The position numbers were made by a program, and so were the translations under genes. Shown one piece after another: positions 44,605-54,192 of a stretch of 64,000 nucleotides of DNA. The notes beneath the pieces were generated by a model. That model worked only from the letters and a program-made list of their open reading frames with translations, made no database searches and was not told the origin of the DNA. Location of the stretch: positions 34,130 through 98,129 of the forward strand of contig JAPHRE010000037.1 in assembly GCA_026195905.1 (NCBI GenBank), written 5' to 3'. The DNA comes from Pseudopelagicola sp. (GTDB lineage: Bacteria > Pseudomonadota > Alphaproteobacteria > Rhodobacterales > Rhodobacteraceae). Position 1 is the first letter of the stretch, and each line of letters starts with the position of its first letter.

Positions 44605-46281
44605 ATGGTTGCGCAAATGGCTGATACGCTGCTCAAAATTCGTGAGTTGAAGATTGACGGTCGAAGCGATGAGACGTGGACGCCAATCGTAAAGGGCATC
44701 GATCTTGATCTTTGTAAGGGCGAAGTACTTGGTCTGATTGGAGAATCGGGTGCGGGGAAATCAACAGTCGGTCTTGCGGCTATGGGGTTTGCACGGGATG
44801 GATGTCGGATTTCGGGCGGCAGTGTCGAGTTTGATGGCGTCGACCTTGTAAAGGCTTCGGCTAGTATCAAGCGGAGTTTTCTAGGGCGTAGGATCGCCTA
44901 TGTTGCGCAATCTGCTGCCGCGAGCTTCAATCCCGCCCACCGGTTGATCAATCAGCATACTGAGGCTCCGGTCCATCATGGGGTTATGTCCCGAAGTGAG
45001 AGCGAAGCAGACGGAATTGAACTCTATCGCAAACTCCGTCTACCTCACCCCGAAGAAATTGGCTTTCGTTATCCACATCAAGTCTCTGGTGGCCAACTTC
45101 AGCGTGCTATGACGGCAATGGCGATGTCGTGTCGCCCGGATTTGATAATCTTTGATGAACCAACCACGGCACTTGATGTCACGACCCAGATTGAGGTTTT
45201 GGCCAGCATCCGAAAGATCGTCGAAGAGTTCAACACGGCAGCAATCTACATCACTCATGACCTCGCGGTTGTGGCGCAGATGGCTGATAGAATAAAAGTT
45301 TTGCTCAGGGGGGAAGAGGTCGAAGAGGCTGATACGCGTGAGATGCTTTCAAACCCCAAAGAAGACTACACGAAATCTCTTTGGGCGGTTCGAAGCTTTG
45401 AGCGCGCGCCGAAACCAGCGATTCAGACGTCTGCGGTCCCTATTGTGGCAATAAAGAATGTAACGGCCGCTTATGGTAAGGAGGCTGTTCTTCATGACAT
45501 CAGTTTCGACATGCATGCTGGCCGCACAGTGGCTGTTGTGGGGGAATCGGGTTCGGGAAAATCTACGGTGGCGCGCTGTATTACCGGGCTGTTGCCGCCT
45601 ATTCAGGGGCAAGTTGAGTTTGATGGTGTTGCGCTACCGCGAGACTATCGCAAGCGTGATAAATCGCAACTTCGTCAAATTCAGATGATTTATCAGATGG
45701 CTGATACAGCCCTCAATCCGCGCAAGACAATCGGAGAGTTGATTGGGCGACCTGTTCAGTTTTATCTGGGTCTCTCTGGGGGGGATCGTCGTCGGCGTGT
45801 GGAAAAGTTGCTAGAGGAAATCGAGCTTGACCCAGCGCAATATTATAATCGCCTTCCCTCGGAACTCTCAGGCGGCCAGAAACAGCGGATTGGGATTGCC
45901 CGCGCGCTTGCAGCAGAGCCGAAATTTATAATCTGCGATGAAGTTACATCGGCGCTCGATCAACTCGTTGCGGAGGGTATTTTGAAGCTTTTGGCGCGGC
46001 TGCAGGATGAACTGAACCTGACATATATGTTCATTACACACGACCTTGCGACGGTGCGCTCTATCGCAGATGATGTGGTTGTTATGAAAGAAGGTCGTGT
46101 TGTTGAGAAGGGTTACAAAGAAGAGATGTTCCGCCCGCCGCACCACCCTTATACAGATTTGCTTCTAAGCTCTGTTCCAGAAATGGACCCGGATTGGTTA
46201 ACCAATCTGCTCTCCGATCGGGGAGTTGATAATATCGGGGGCGCTGCAGTGGATAAGATGGAAAACGAATCATCCGACTAG
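44605..46281 (+). CDS. ABC transporter ATPase with two nucleotide-binding domains
   Basis: The 558-residue protein holds two complete ATPase domains. Domain 1: Walker A GLIGESGAGKSTVGLA, signature VSGGQLQRAMTAMAMS, Walker B LIIFDEPTTALD. Domain 2: VVGESGSGKSTVARC, LSGGQKQRIGIARALA, FIICDEVTSALD. It equals fused DppD-DppF-type subunits and powers the two adjacent permeases. ATG 44605 follows directly on the permease stop; ATG 44617 is an alternative. Confidence 0.94.
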   Translation: MVAQMADTLLKIRELKIDGRSDETWTPIVKGIDLDLCKGEVLGLIGESGAGKSTVGLAAMGFARDGCRISGGSVEFDGVDLVKASASIKRSFLGRRIAYVAQSAAASFNPAHRLINQHTEAPVHHGVMSRSESEADGIELYRKLRLPHPEEIGFRYPHQVSGGQLQRAMTAMAMSCRPDLIIFDEPTTALDVTTQIEVLASIRKIVEEFNTAAIYITHDLAVVAQMADRIKVLLRGEEVEEADTREMLSNPKEDYTKSLWAVRSFERAPKPAIQTSAVPIVAIKNVTAAYGKEAVLHDISFDMHAGRTVAVVGESGSGKSTVARCITGLLPPIQGQVEFDGVALPRDYRKRDKSQLRQIQMIYQMADTALNPRKTIGELIGRPVQFYLGLSGGDRRRRVEKLLEEIELDPAQYYNRLPSELSGGQKQRIGIARALAAEPKFIICDEVTSALDQLVAEGILKLLARLQDELNLTYMFITHDLATVRSIADDVVVMKEGRVVEKGYKEEMFRPPHHPYTDLLLSSVPEMDPDWLTNLLSDRGVDNIGGAAVDKMENESSD

Positions 46282-46314
46282 GTCGGTAGCTGAAATCACT
46301 ATGGGAGACAAAAA

Positions 46315-47859
46315 ATGACACGGTTTAGCAGACGCGGACTTCTCAAAACGGGTGTGGCCGCAAGTGTTCTGGCCGCGACAGGCATGCCTCTGGCCGCAGC
46401 GCCAAAGCGCGGTGGGCGTCTCCGGGCGGGTCTTTCAGGTGCAAACACCTCCGATAGTTGGGACGGACGAACCCATTCGGATATTTTTATGGTTGCCTCC
46501 GGCGTTGGTACTGTTTTTGACTGTCTGACCGAAGTCGGCCCAAATGGCTCGCTTCGCGGTGAACTTGCAGAGAGCTGGGAAGTAAGCCCAGATGCTAAAA
46601 CTTGGACGTTTAATCTCCGTAAGGGTGTAAAATTCCATAACGGGAAAGACTTTGGCGCCGACGATGTTATCGCCTCCCTGAACATGCACGTTGCAGAGGG
46701 TGCAAAATCGGCTGCAAAGCCGATCGTTTCGGCAATTGTAGAGATGAAAAAGATTACCGAACATCAAGTTCAATTCGCTCTTGATGCCGGAAATGCAGAT
46801 TTTCCGTATTTGATGTCAGACTACCATATTCTGATGTATCCCGCTGGTATGGTTGAAGAAGCGATCGCAAAAGGCATTGGTACGGGTCTTTACGCAGTTC
46901 AGTCTTTTGAGCCTGGTGTTCGCATGGTCGCCAAGCGGGTGGATGATCACTACAAAGGAGACTCGGCCGGTTTCTTTGATGAGGTCGAATATATCGCTAT
47001 CAATGACACTACCGCGCGTATGAATGCGCTTCTTACGGGCCAAGTTGATGCTATCAACCGGATTGACTTCAAGACAGAGGCACTTCTCAAAGCCAATCCA
47101 AACACCCGCGTTCTAGAGGTTACGGGGAACCAGCATTACACGTTCCCGATGCTGTCTAAGACCGCGCCCTTTGATGATGTAAATGTGCGTCGTGCTCTAA
47201 AATACGGGATCAACCGCCAAGAGATGGTGGATAAGATTCTTCTTGGTCACGGTCGCGTTGGAAACGATACGCCTATCGGCCCGGCAAACCAATACTATGC
47301 TGGGGATATGGAACAACTCTCCTACGACCCGGATAAAGCCAGATTCCATATGAAAGAGGCAGGTCTTACATCGCTCGATATCAATTTGTCTGCATCGAAC
47401 GCTGCTTTTGAGGGAGCCGTGGACGCAGCTCAGCTCTACCAGGCGTCAGCCAAGGGGGCGGGCATCAATATCAACGTGGTTCAAGAGCCGGCCGATGGTT
47501 ACTGGTCGAATGTTTGGTTGAAAAAACCTTGGTGCGCATCCTATTGGTCGGGTCGTGCAACTGAGGATTGGATGTTCTCATCTGCCTACGAAGCGGGGGC
47601 GCCTTGGAATGATTCGCAATGGGATCATCCACGCTTCCAAGAGCTTTTAGTGGCTGCGCGCGCCGAGCTTGATACCAACACGCGGCGGGAACAGTATCAT
47701 GAGATGCAGGAAATCCTGCGCACCGATGGGGCGGTGATCGTGCCTATGTTTGCCAACTTTGTTCAGGCTCTGTCGAATAAGGTTGCGACCCCGGATACCG
47801 TTGGCAACCTTTGGCAAATGGACAACGGGCGCATGTCTGAACGCTGGTGGATGGCCTGA
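46315..47859 (+). CDS. Tat-exported substrate-binding protein of the peptide-type ABC transporter
   Basis: The 514-residue protein has a twin-arginine signal (FSRRGLLKTGVAASVLAATG) and the SBP family 5 features: SDIFMVASGVGTVFDCLTE, ESWEVSPDAKTWTFNLRKGV and KFHNGKDFGADDVIASL. Family members bind peptides, nickel complexes or other solutes; the ligand is not evident. It comes last in the operon, after the permeases and ATPase, and ends at a strong terminator. Confidence 0.94.
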   Translation: MTRFSRRGLLKTGVAASVLAATGMPLAAAPKRGGRLRAGLSGANTSDSWDGRTHSDIFMVASGVGTVFDCLTEVGPNGSLRGELAESWEVSPDAKTWTFNLRKGVKFHNGKDFGADDVIASLNMHVAEGAKSAAKPIVSAIVEMKKITEHQVQFALDAGNADFPYLMSDYHILMYPAGMVEEAIAKGIGTGLYAVQSFEPGVRMVAKRVDDHYKGDSAGFFDEVEYIAINDTTARMNALLTGQVDAINRIDFKTEALLKANPNTRVLEVTGNQHYTFPMLSKTAPFDDVNVRRALKYGINRQEMVDKILLGHGRVGNDTPIGPANQYYAGDMEQLSYDPDKARFHMKEAGLTSLDINLSASNAAFEGAVDAAQLYQASAKGAGININVVQEPADGYWSNVWLKKPWCASYWSGRATEDWMFSSAYEAGAPWNDSQWDHPRFQELLVAARAELDTNTRREQYHEMQEILRTDGAVIVPMFANFVQALSNKVATPDTVGNLWQMDNGRMSERWWMA

Positions 47860-47884
47860 TCAAAGGCCGCTAACGAGACTAGAG

Positions 47885-47911
47885 AGCGCTCTGTTTTTCA
47901 GAGCGCTTTTT
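47885..47911 (+). terminator. Intrinsic terminator of the ABC transporter operon
   Basis: A 9-bp perfect stem AGCGCTCTG / CAGAGCGCT with a T5 loop is followed by a T-run. It separates the transporter operon from the rimP leader. Confidence 0.92.
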
Positions 47912-47962
47912 ATTGCCCTTGCGGTTTATACGTTTCGAGCGTATATCGCTCTCAACAGCGGT

Positions 47963-47988
47963 GCGCTGGGGCTTGGCGCTGGGGCTTG
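47963..47988 (+). repeat. Two tandem 13-bp repeats in the rimP leader
   Basis: GCGCTGGGGCTTG occurs twice in direct succession, between the transporter terminator and the second hairpin. Just upstream (47937-47951) is a short inverted repeat GAGCG/CGCTC with a TATAT loop. Meaning unknown. Confidence 0.85.
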
Positions 47989-48014
47989 GTCCTGACGCTC
48001 CATCGGAAAATTCG

Positions 48015-48037
48015 ACGGGCCGCTGGCCCGTTTTTTT
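48015..48037 (+). terminator. Terminator-type hairpin immediately before rimP (possible attenuator)
   Basis: The 7-bp stem ACGGGCC / GGCCCGT with a 3-base loop is followed by seven T residues and ends only 17 bases before the rimP ATG. No gene precedes it after the transporter terminator, so it may end a leader transcript and control rimP-nusA-infB. Confidence 0.7.
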
Positions 48038-48054
48038 GTGTCTGGAACACGCGA

Positions 48055-48639
48055 ATGAGTGACCTGATTGCCAAAGCTGCGATGGATCGCAAACTGGCCG
48101 AGATCGTTGCCCCCATCTTAGAGGATATGGGCTTTGAACTTGTCCGCTTGCGTCTTATGGGCGGCAATACGAAAACCCTCCAGATCATGGCTGAGCGCCC
48201 TGATGGCGGAATCGAGGTTGATGAATGCGCCGAGATTTCAACCGCGGTAAGCGCTGTGCTTGATGTAGAGGATCCGCTTTCAGACACCTATGTCCTAGAA
48301 GTGGGCAGCCCAGGTATTGATCGTCCCCTAACACGCCTCAAGGATTTCGATGCTTACGAAGGATACGAGGCCAAGCTCGAAACTGCCGAACTCATTGATG
48401 GACGCAAACGCTTTAAGGGTGTTTTGGCCGGAGTCGAGGGCAGCGAGGTTTTGGTGAATATTGAACAAAATGGCGAGACAGTAACGGTTGGTCTTCAATT
48501 TGATTGGCTTGCTGACGCTAAACTTGTGATGACGGATGAGCTCATCAAAGAAATGCTCCGCCAGCGGAAGGCGTTGGGCACACTTAACGAAGACCAATTT
48601 GACGAGATTGAAACCGAAACCGGTTCCGAGGAGGACTAA
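48055..48639 (+). CDS. rimP: RimP, ribosome maturation factor
   Basis: RimP helps assemble the 30S subunit. The 194-residue protein has the N-terminal domain ([55 protein letters not shown]) and the C-terminal SH3-like domain. ATG 48055 gives the usual N-terminus. The gene heads the conserved rimP-nusA-ylxR-infB operon, with nusA beginning after a GAGGAGG ribosome site. Confidence 0.95.
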   Translation: MSDLIAKAAMDRKLAEIVAPILEDMGFELVRLRLMGGNTKTLQIMAERPDGGIEVDECAEISTAVSAVLDVEDPLSDTYVLEVGSPGIDRPLTRLKDFDAYEGYEAKLETAELIDGRKRFKGVLAGVEGSEVLVNIEQNGETVTVGLQFDWLADAKLVMTDELIKEMLRQRKALGTLNEDQFDEIETETGSEED

Positions 48640-48641
48640 GA

Positions 48642-50261
48642 ATGGCAATTACCTCTGCAAACCAGCTTGAGCTTTTGCAAACTGCTGAGGCTGTCGCGCG
48701 CGAAAAGATGATTGACCCATCGTTGGTTGTTGAGGCCATGGAAGAGTCGCTCGCTCGCGCTGCGAAGTCGCGCTATGGCGCGGAAATGGATATCCGTGTC
48801 AACATTGACCGTAAAACCGGCAAGGCGACTTTCACCCGTGTGCGCACCGTGGTTGAAGATGTGGACTTGGAGAATTACCAAGCCGAACTCACGGTAGAAC
48901 AGGCCAAGCAGTATCTCGACGACCCCAAGGTTGGTGATCAGTTCGTAGAAGAGGTTCCGCCGGTCGAAATGGGCCGGATCGCCGCTCAATCTGCCAAGCA
49001 GGTTATTCTTCAGAAGGTGCGTGAAGCTGAGCGGGATCGCCAATTCGAAGAATTCAAAGATCGCGCCGGCACTATCATTAACGGTGTTGTGAAACGCGAA
49101 GAATATGGCAACGTTATCGTCGACGTGGGTCGTGGCGAAGGCATTCTGCGTCGCAACGAAAAGATTGGGCGCGAGAGCTATCGCCCGAATGACCGTATTC
49201 GCTGCTACATCAAGGATGTGCGTCGCGAAACGCGCGGGCCTCAGATTTTCTTGTCCCGCACGGCTCCTGAATTCATGGCCGAGCTGTTCAAAATGGAAGT
49301 GCCGGAAATCTATGACGGTATCATTGAGATCAAGGCAGTGGCTCGGGATCCTGGTTCCCGTGCAAAGATCGCAGTGATTTCTTATGACGGATCAATTGAT
49401 CCGGTGGGTGCCTGCGTTGGTATGCGTGGCTCGCGTGTGCAGGCGGTTGTGAACGAGCTTCAGGGCGAGAAGATCGACATCATTCCTTGGAACGAGGATC
49501 AGCCGACTTTCCTTGTGAACGCACTTCAGCCTGCTGAGGTTTCAAAAGTGGTTCTCGACGAAGAGGCAGGTAAAATCGAGGTTGTTGTGCCCGATGAGCA
49601 GCTCTCTCTTGCTATCGGTCGCCGCGGTCAGAACGTACGTCTTGCATCGCAGCTTACCAATCTTGATATCGACATCATGACCGAGGCTGAAGAATCCGAG
49701 CGTCGTCAAAAAGAGTTTGAAGAGCGGACCAAGCTCTTCATGGATACCCTCGATCTCGATGAGTTTTTTGCCCAACTTCTGGTCTCCGAAGGCTTCTCCA
49801 ACCTCGAAGAGGTTGCGTATGTCGAACTTGATGAACTCCTTGTTATTGATGGTGTTGACGAAGATACGGCGGGTGAGCTTCAGGCCCGTGCACGCGACTT
49901 CATTGAAGAGCAAAACCGCAAGGCAATGGAAGCCGCGCGTGAGCTTGGCGTTGAAGATAGCCTGGTTGAATTCGAAGGCCTGACACCCCAGATGATTGAG
50001 GCGCTGGCCAAGGATGGCGTTCTGACGCTTGAAGACTTTGCGACGTGTGCCGACTGGGAACTGGCCGGTGGCTGGACAACTGTTGAGGGTGAACGGATCA
50101 AGGATGACGGCATTCTTGAACCTTTCGGGATATCGCTTGAAGAAGCGCAGGATTTCGTGATGACAGCGCGAATTCTTCTTGGTTGGGTTGATCCGGCTGA
50201 ACTTGAAGCCGAGGAAGACACTGAAGAACCGAGCGCGAATAGCGAGGAGGCAGAAGCCTGA
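48642..50261 (+). CDS. nusA: NusA, transcription termination/antitermination factor
   Basis: NusA binds RNA polymerase and RNA to control pausing and termination. The 539-residue protein has the N-terminal domain, the S1 domain (VVKREEYGNVIVDVGRGEG near residue 150), KH domains (VGACVGMRGSRVQAVVNEL and QLSLAIGRRGQNVRLAS), and C-terminal acidic repeats after residue 350. In E. coli NusA regulates its own operon, relevant to the hairpin in the leader. Confidence 0.97.
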   Translation: MAITSANQLELLQTAEAVAREKMIDPSLVVEAMEESLARAAKSRYGAEMDIRVNIDRKTGKATFTRVRTVVEDVDLENYQAELTVEQAKQYLDDPKVGDQFVEEVPPVEMGRIAAQSAKQVILQKVREAERDRQFEEFKDRAGTIINGVVKREEYGNVIVDVGRGEGILRRNEKIGRESYRPNDRIRCYIKDVRRETRGPQIFLSRTAPEFMAELFKMEVPEIYDGIIEIKAVARDPGSRAKIAVISYDGSIDPVGACVGMRGSRVQAVVNELQGEKIDIIPWNEDQPTFLVNALQPAEVSKVVLDEEAGKIEVVVPDEQLSLAIGRRGQNVRLASQLTNLDIDIMTEAEESERRQKEFEERTKLFMDTLDLDEFFAQLLVSEGFSNLEEVAYVELDELLVIDGVDEDTAGELQARARDFIEEQNRKAMEAARELGVEDSLVEFEGLTPQMIEALAKDGVLTLEDFATCADWELAGGWTTVEGERIKDDGILEPFGISLEEAQDFVMTARILLGWVDPAELEAEEDTEEPSANSEEAEA

Positions 50262-50284
50262 TTTTCGGGCTTCGGTAGACCAAT

Positions 50285-50917
50285 ATGGGGCGTGCTGGAC
50301 AAAAAGCGGATCATGGCAACGGACCGGAACGCAAGTGTATTGCAACCGGGGAGGTGCGGCCACAATCGGAGCTTATCCGTTTCGTGGTTGGGCCGGATAT
50401 GCAGATCGTTCCGGATGTTCTCGGGAAATTACCGGGGCGGGGCATCTGGGTATCTGCTGATCGGAAGGCACTCGAAAAGGCCGTGACAAAGCGACTATTC
50501 GCACGCTCCGCAAAACAGGCTGTGACTGTCGCGGAAGATTTGGTGGAGCAGGTCGATAAGCAGCTTTCTCGCCGTGTTGTTGACTTGATTAGCCTGTCTC
50601 GAAAATCCGGGCATGCCGTGACCGGATACGAGAAAGTCAAAGATTGGTTGGCCAAGGGATACGCCGAGGTTTTGATCCAGGCTTCAGATGGTTCTGGTCG
50701 CGGCAAAACGAAACTAAGTACGCCATATGGCGGAACCTATATTGGTTGGCTCAAGGCTGATGAATTGGGTTTGGCATTTGGGCGACAAACTGTGATACAT
50801 GGGGCGCTTGCGTCTGGTGGACTCACTCTACGTGTTGTAGAGGAAGCCCAAAGACTAAAAGGCGTACGCGAAATTGGGGCGGCAGGGGCTGCCCAGAAGG
50901 GTAAGACAGCTAGATGA
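50285..50917 (+). CDS. YlxR-L7Ae-like two-domain RNA-binding protein
   Basis: The 210-residue protein joins a YlxR/DUF448 domain ([19 protein letters not shown], then [19 protein letters not shown]) to an L7Ae-like domain ([21 protein letters not shown]). This fusion is a normal alphaproteobacterial form; in other bacteria the two are separate genes between nusA and infB. The stop overlaps the infB start by 4 bases. Function is presumed RNA binding in translation or RNA polymerase control. Confidence 0.93.
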   Translation: MGRAGQKADHGNGPERKCIATGEVRPQSELIRFVVGPDMQIVPDVLGKLPGRGIWVSADRKALEKAVTKRLFARSAKQAVTVAEDLVEQVDKQLSRRVVDLISLSRKSGHAVTGYEKVKDWLAKGYAEVLIQASDGSGRGKTKLSTPYGGTYIGWLKADELGLAFGRQTVIHGALASGGLTLRVVEEAQRLKGVREIGAAGAAQKGKTAR

Positions 50918-53415
50918 GCGATAGTGACGGAAAGAAAACTCTCGGCCTCCGCGGATCGGGTTCGCGCCCTGGCAATGTGAAGCAAAGCTTCAGCCACGGC
51001 CGCACGAAGAACGTCGTCGTAGAGACTAAACGCAAGCGCGTCGTCGTCCCCAAACCCGGCGCCGCAAAACCTGGTGCCTCGTCGGCCAAGGCGGGAGGTG
51101 ATCCGTCGCGCCGCCCTGCGGGTATTTCCGATGCGGAAATGGACCGTCGTCTAAAGGCGCTTCAGGCTGCAAAAGCGCGTGAAGTAGAAGAGGCGGCACG
51201 ACGTGAAGCCGAAGAAAAGGCCCGCGCAGAAGAGCGTGATCGCCGCCGCGCCGAAGCCGAAGCCAAAGAACGCGAACAGCGTGAGGCGGAGGAAAAGGCC
51301 CGCGCTAAGGCAGAAGAAGAAGAGCGCAAAGTGCGTGAAGCTGCTGAGGCTGCCCAACGTGCCGCTGCGGAAGCAGCGGCTGCCGCATCGCAACCGAAGG
51401 CCGAGCCTGATGCGCGTGCGACTGCTGGTCGTGCCCCTGCCGCACCTGCGACACCCCGCAAGCAAGACCGAGAACGTGAGCAACGCACCAACCGCAGCAA
51501 GGGCCGTGATGATGGCCGTCGCTCCGGCAAGCTTACCCTGAATCAGGCTTTGTCTGGTGAGGGTGGTCGCCAAAAATCGCTTGCCGCCATGAAGCGTAAG
51601 CAGGAGCGCGCACGCCAGAAAGCGATGGGTGGCCCGGTTGAGCGTGAAAAGGTGATACGTGAAGTACAGCTACCGGAGACCATTGTTGTTTCCGAACTTG
51701 CTAATCGTATGGCGGAACGTGTGGCTGATGTGGTCAAAGAGCTCATGAAAATGGGCATGATGGTTACGCAAAACCAATCGCTTGACGCTGATACCGCCGA
51801 ACTCATTATCGAGGAATTCGGCCACAAGGTTGTGCGCGTTTCTGATGCTGATGTGGAAGAAGTGATTGCAGATGTCGAAGATTCCGATGCGGATCTTTTG
51901 CCGCGTCCGCCGGTTATCACCATTATGGGGCACGTTGACCACGGTAAAACATCCCTGCTTGATGCGATCCGTGACGCCAATGTGACGGGCGGCGAAGCTG
52001 GTGGTATTACCCAGCATATTGGCGCTTATCAGGTGAAGAGCAAAGGCGGAGATATCCTGACATTCCTCGACACCCCTGGACACGCGGCGTTTACATCAAT
52101 GCGGTCTCGTGGCGCGCAAGTGACGGATATTGTGGTTCTCGTTGTTGCGGCTGACGACTCGGTCATGCCGCAAACCATAGAAGCCATAAACCACGCCAAA
52201 GCTGCCAAAGTGCCGATGATTGTGGCCATCAATAAGATCGACAAACCTGAAGCAAACCCCGACAAGGTTCGCGCTGAGCTTCTGCAACATGAGGTTGTCG
52301 TTGAAGCTATGTCTGGTGACGTTCAGGATGTTCCGGTCTCGGCTGTTAGCGGCGAAGGAATTGAAGAGCTGCTTGAAGCTATCGCGCTGCAGGCTGAAAT
52401 CCTCGAACTCAAGGTTAATCCAAACCGCGCAGCGCAAGGCGCCGTGATTGAGGCCCAGCTTGATGTAGGACGCGGTCCCGTCGCAACGGTCCTCGTGCAG
52501 AAGGGGACTCTTCGTCAGGGCGACATCTTTGTCGTCGGCGAGCAGTACGGTAAAGTTCGTGCCTTGATCAACGATAAGGGCGAGCGGGTTCAAGAGGCAG
52601 GACCGTCGGTCCCTGTTGAAGTTCTTGGCCTGAATGGTACGCCGGAAGCGGGAGATGTGCTCAACGTAACTGAAACCGAAGCACAGGCGCGCGAGATCGC
52701 GGCCTATCGTGCACAGGTTTCTAAGGACAAGCGCGCTGCCGCAGGTGCCGCGACCACGCTTGAGCAGCTGATGCAGAAGGCCAAAGAAGACAAAAACGTC
52801 GCTGAACTACCGGTCTTGGTCAAAGCTGATGTTCAAGGGTCTTCTGAAGCGATCGTTCAGGCGATGGAAAAAATCGGCAATGATGAGGTGCGCGTACGTG
52901 TGCTGCACTCCGGAGTTGGCGCAATTACTGAAACGGATATCGGTCTTGCCGAAGCCTCGGGTGCGCCAGTCTTTGGCTTCAACGTGCGTGCCAACGCCTC
53001 TGCTCGAAACTCTGCCAACCAGAAAGGCGTCGAGATCCGGTATTATTCTGTGATCTATGACCTCGTGGATGACGTAAAGGCCGCGGCCTCTGGACTTCTA
53101 TCTGCGGAAATCCGTGAGAAGTTCATTGGTTACGCTGAGATCAAGGAAGTCTTCAAGGTATCCAACGTCGGCAAGGTTGCCGGTTGTCTCGTGACGGAAG
53201 GTGTCGCACGGCGCTCTGCGGGCGTGCGCTTGCTGCGCGACAACGTTGTGATCCATGAAGGGACCCTCAAGACACTCAAGCGCTTCAAGGATGAAGTCGC
53301 CGAAGTGATATCGGGGCAGGAATGCGGCATGGCCTTCGAGAACTACGATGATATTCGACCTAGCGATGTCATCGAAATTTTCGAACGCGAGGAATTTACT
53401 CGGACGCTTGATTGA
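50914..53415 (+). CDS. infB: Translation initiation factor IF-2
   Basis: IF-2 is the GTPase that places initiator tRNA on the 30S subunit. The 833-residue protein has an N-terminal charged, alanine/glutamate/arginine-rich coiled coil to about residue 190, then the G domain with [15 protein letters not shown] near residue 340, DTPGHAAF and [10 protein letters not shown], and the C-terminal initiator-tRNA-binding domain ([20 protein letters not shown]). It closes the rimP operon with a strong terminator. Confidence 0.98.
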   Translation: MSDSDGKKTLGLRGSGSRPGNVKQSFSHGRTKNVVVETKRKRVVVPKPGAAKPGASSAKAGGDPSRRPAGISDAEMDRRLKALQAAKAREVEEAARREAEEKARAEERDRRRAEAEAKEREQREAEEKARAKAEEEERKVREAAEAAQRAAAEAAAAASQPKAEPDARATAGRAPAAPATPRKQDREREQRTNRSKGRDDGRRSGKLTLNQALSGEGGRQKSLAAMKRKQERARQKAMGGPVEREKVIREVQLPETIVVSELANRMAERVADVVKELMKMGMMVTQNQSLDADTAELIIEEFGHKVVRVSDADVEEVIADVEDSDADLLPRPPVITIMGHVDHGKTSLLDAIRDANVTGGEAGGITQHIGAYQVKSKGGDILTFLDTPGHAAFTSMRSRGAQVTDIVVLVVAADDSVMPQTIEAINHAKAAKVPMIVAINKIDKPEANPDKVRAELLQHEVVVEAMSGDVQDVPVSAVSGEGIEELLEAIALQAEILELKVNPNRAAQGAVIEAQLDVGRGPVATVLVQKGTLRQGDIFVVGEQYGKVRALINDKGERVQEAGPSVPVEVLGLNGTPEAGDVLNVTETEAQAREIAAYRAQVSKDKRAAAGAATTLEQLMQKAKEDKNVAELPVLVKADVQGSSEAIVQAMEKIGNDEVRVRVLHSGVGAITETDIGLAEASGAPVFGFNVRANASARNSANQKGVEIRYYSVIYDLVDDVKAAASGLLSAEIREKFIGYAEIKEVFKVSNVGKVAGCLVTEGVARRSAGVRLLRDNVVIHEGTLKTLKRFKDEVAEVISGQECGMAFENYDDIRPSDVIEIFEREEFTRTLD

Positions 53416-53434
53416 TTCAAAATCGCCGGAAACA

Positions 53435-53464
53435 AAAAAGGGCACCTCTACAGGTGCCCTTTTT
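53435..53464. terminator. Intrinsic terminator after infB
   Basis: An 8-bp GC-rich stem GGGCACCT / AGGTGCCC with a 4-base loop is extended by five A-T pairs on each side, so it can act on both strands: for infB and for the small minus-strand gene that ends at 53489. Confidence 0.93.
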
Positions 53465-53488
53465 ACATTCAACAGGAACACAAGCCAT

Positions 53489-53620
53489 CTACGGCGTTAT
53501 GATCGGTGTGCCTGAATAGATTGTTTTGCCTACACGAACGGCAATCTTGCCGCCGGGAAGTGCGCGCACAAAGGTTCCTTGCACAGAAACACAACTGCCC
53601 ACTGTAATTGTCCTAAGCAT
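53489..53620 (-). CDS. Small protein (43 aa), unknown function
   Basis: I do not recognise a family. The 43-residue reading frame has an ATG at 53620, a G-rich ribosome site (six G residues) about 7 bases before it, and TAG at 53489. The peptide TVGSCVSVQGTFVRALPGG followed by KIAVRVGKTIYSGTPI has alternating hydrophobic and polar residues with glycines, as in a small beta barrel. No membrane segment or signal is seen. A bidirectional terminator lies 25 bases past its stop. Chance cannot be excluded at this length. Confidence 0.6.
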   Translation of the reverse strand: MLRTITVGSCVSVQGTFVRALPGGKIAVRVGKTIYSGTPIITP

Positions 53621-53790
53621 GTCAAATCCCCCCAGTGATTGACTTGTTTGGATAGTATGTCAGCTACTTTCACGCACAGCCAAGGCGTGATGATTTTGTT
53701 AATATAGCGTGTTCAATATTATCCGAGAAGGACTTATTGTCTCCGTTACGCCGCATTACTGAGCATGCTGCCCGATTTTTTCCAAAAAAT

Positions 53791-54192
53791 CTAAAGCCAG
53801 TCTCTCAGGATTGGGATAAGCGGAATGTCTGCAGGCGGCATTTCAAAATCGCGAAGGTTCTCAGAGCGCACCCATTTTAGGGTTTGGCCTTCGTTTGAAA
53901 CCGGCGTTCCATTCCATTTTCGACAGGCAAAAACCGGCATCAATAGATGAAAGTCATCGTAGCTATGCGAGGCAAAAGTCAAAGGCGCAAGACAGCTTTG
54001 CCACGTGTCTATGCCAAGCTCTTCCTGCAATTCCCGAACGAGGGCTGCCTCAGGAGTTTCCCCAGCTTCAACCTTGCCGCCCGGAAACTCCCAGAGGCCG
54101 GCCATAGATTTGCCCGCTGGACGTTGTGCAAGCAGAACGCGACCGTCAACATCAATGAGAGCGACAGCGGATACCAGGACGATTTTGGTCAT
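53791..54192 (-). CDS. mutT: MutT-like 8-oxo-dGTP diphosphatase
   Basis: The 133-residue Nudix protein has VDGRVLLAQRPAGKSMAGLW, then the Nudix box in EFPGGKVEAGETPEAALVRE and LQEELGI. This arrangement is that of MutT, which removes oxidised dGTP so it is not built into DNA. Its start overlaps the argJ stop by 4 bases, an arrangement common in this bacterial group. Confidence 0.92.
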   Translation of the reverse strand: MTKIVLVSAVALIDVDGRVLLAQRPAGKSMAGLWEFPGGKVEAGETPEAALVRELQEELGIDTWQSCLAPLTFASHSYDDFHLLMPVFACRKWNGTPVSNEGQTLKWVRSENLRDFEMPPADIPLIPILRDWL

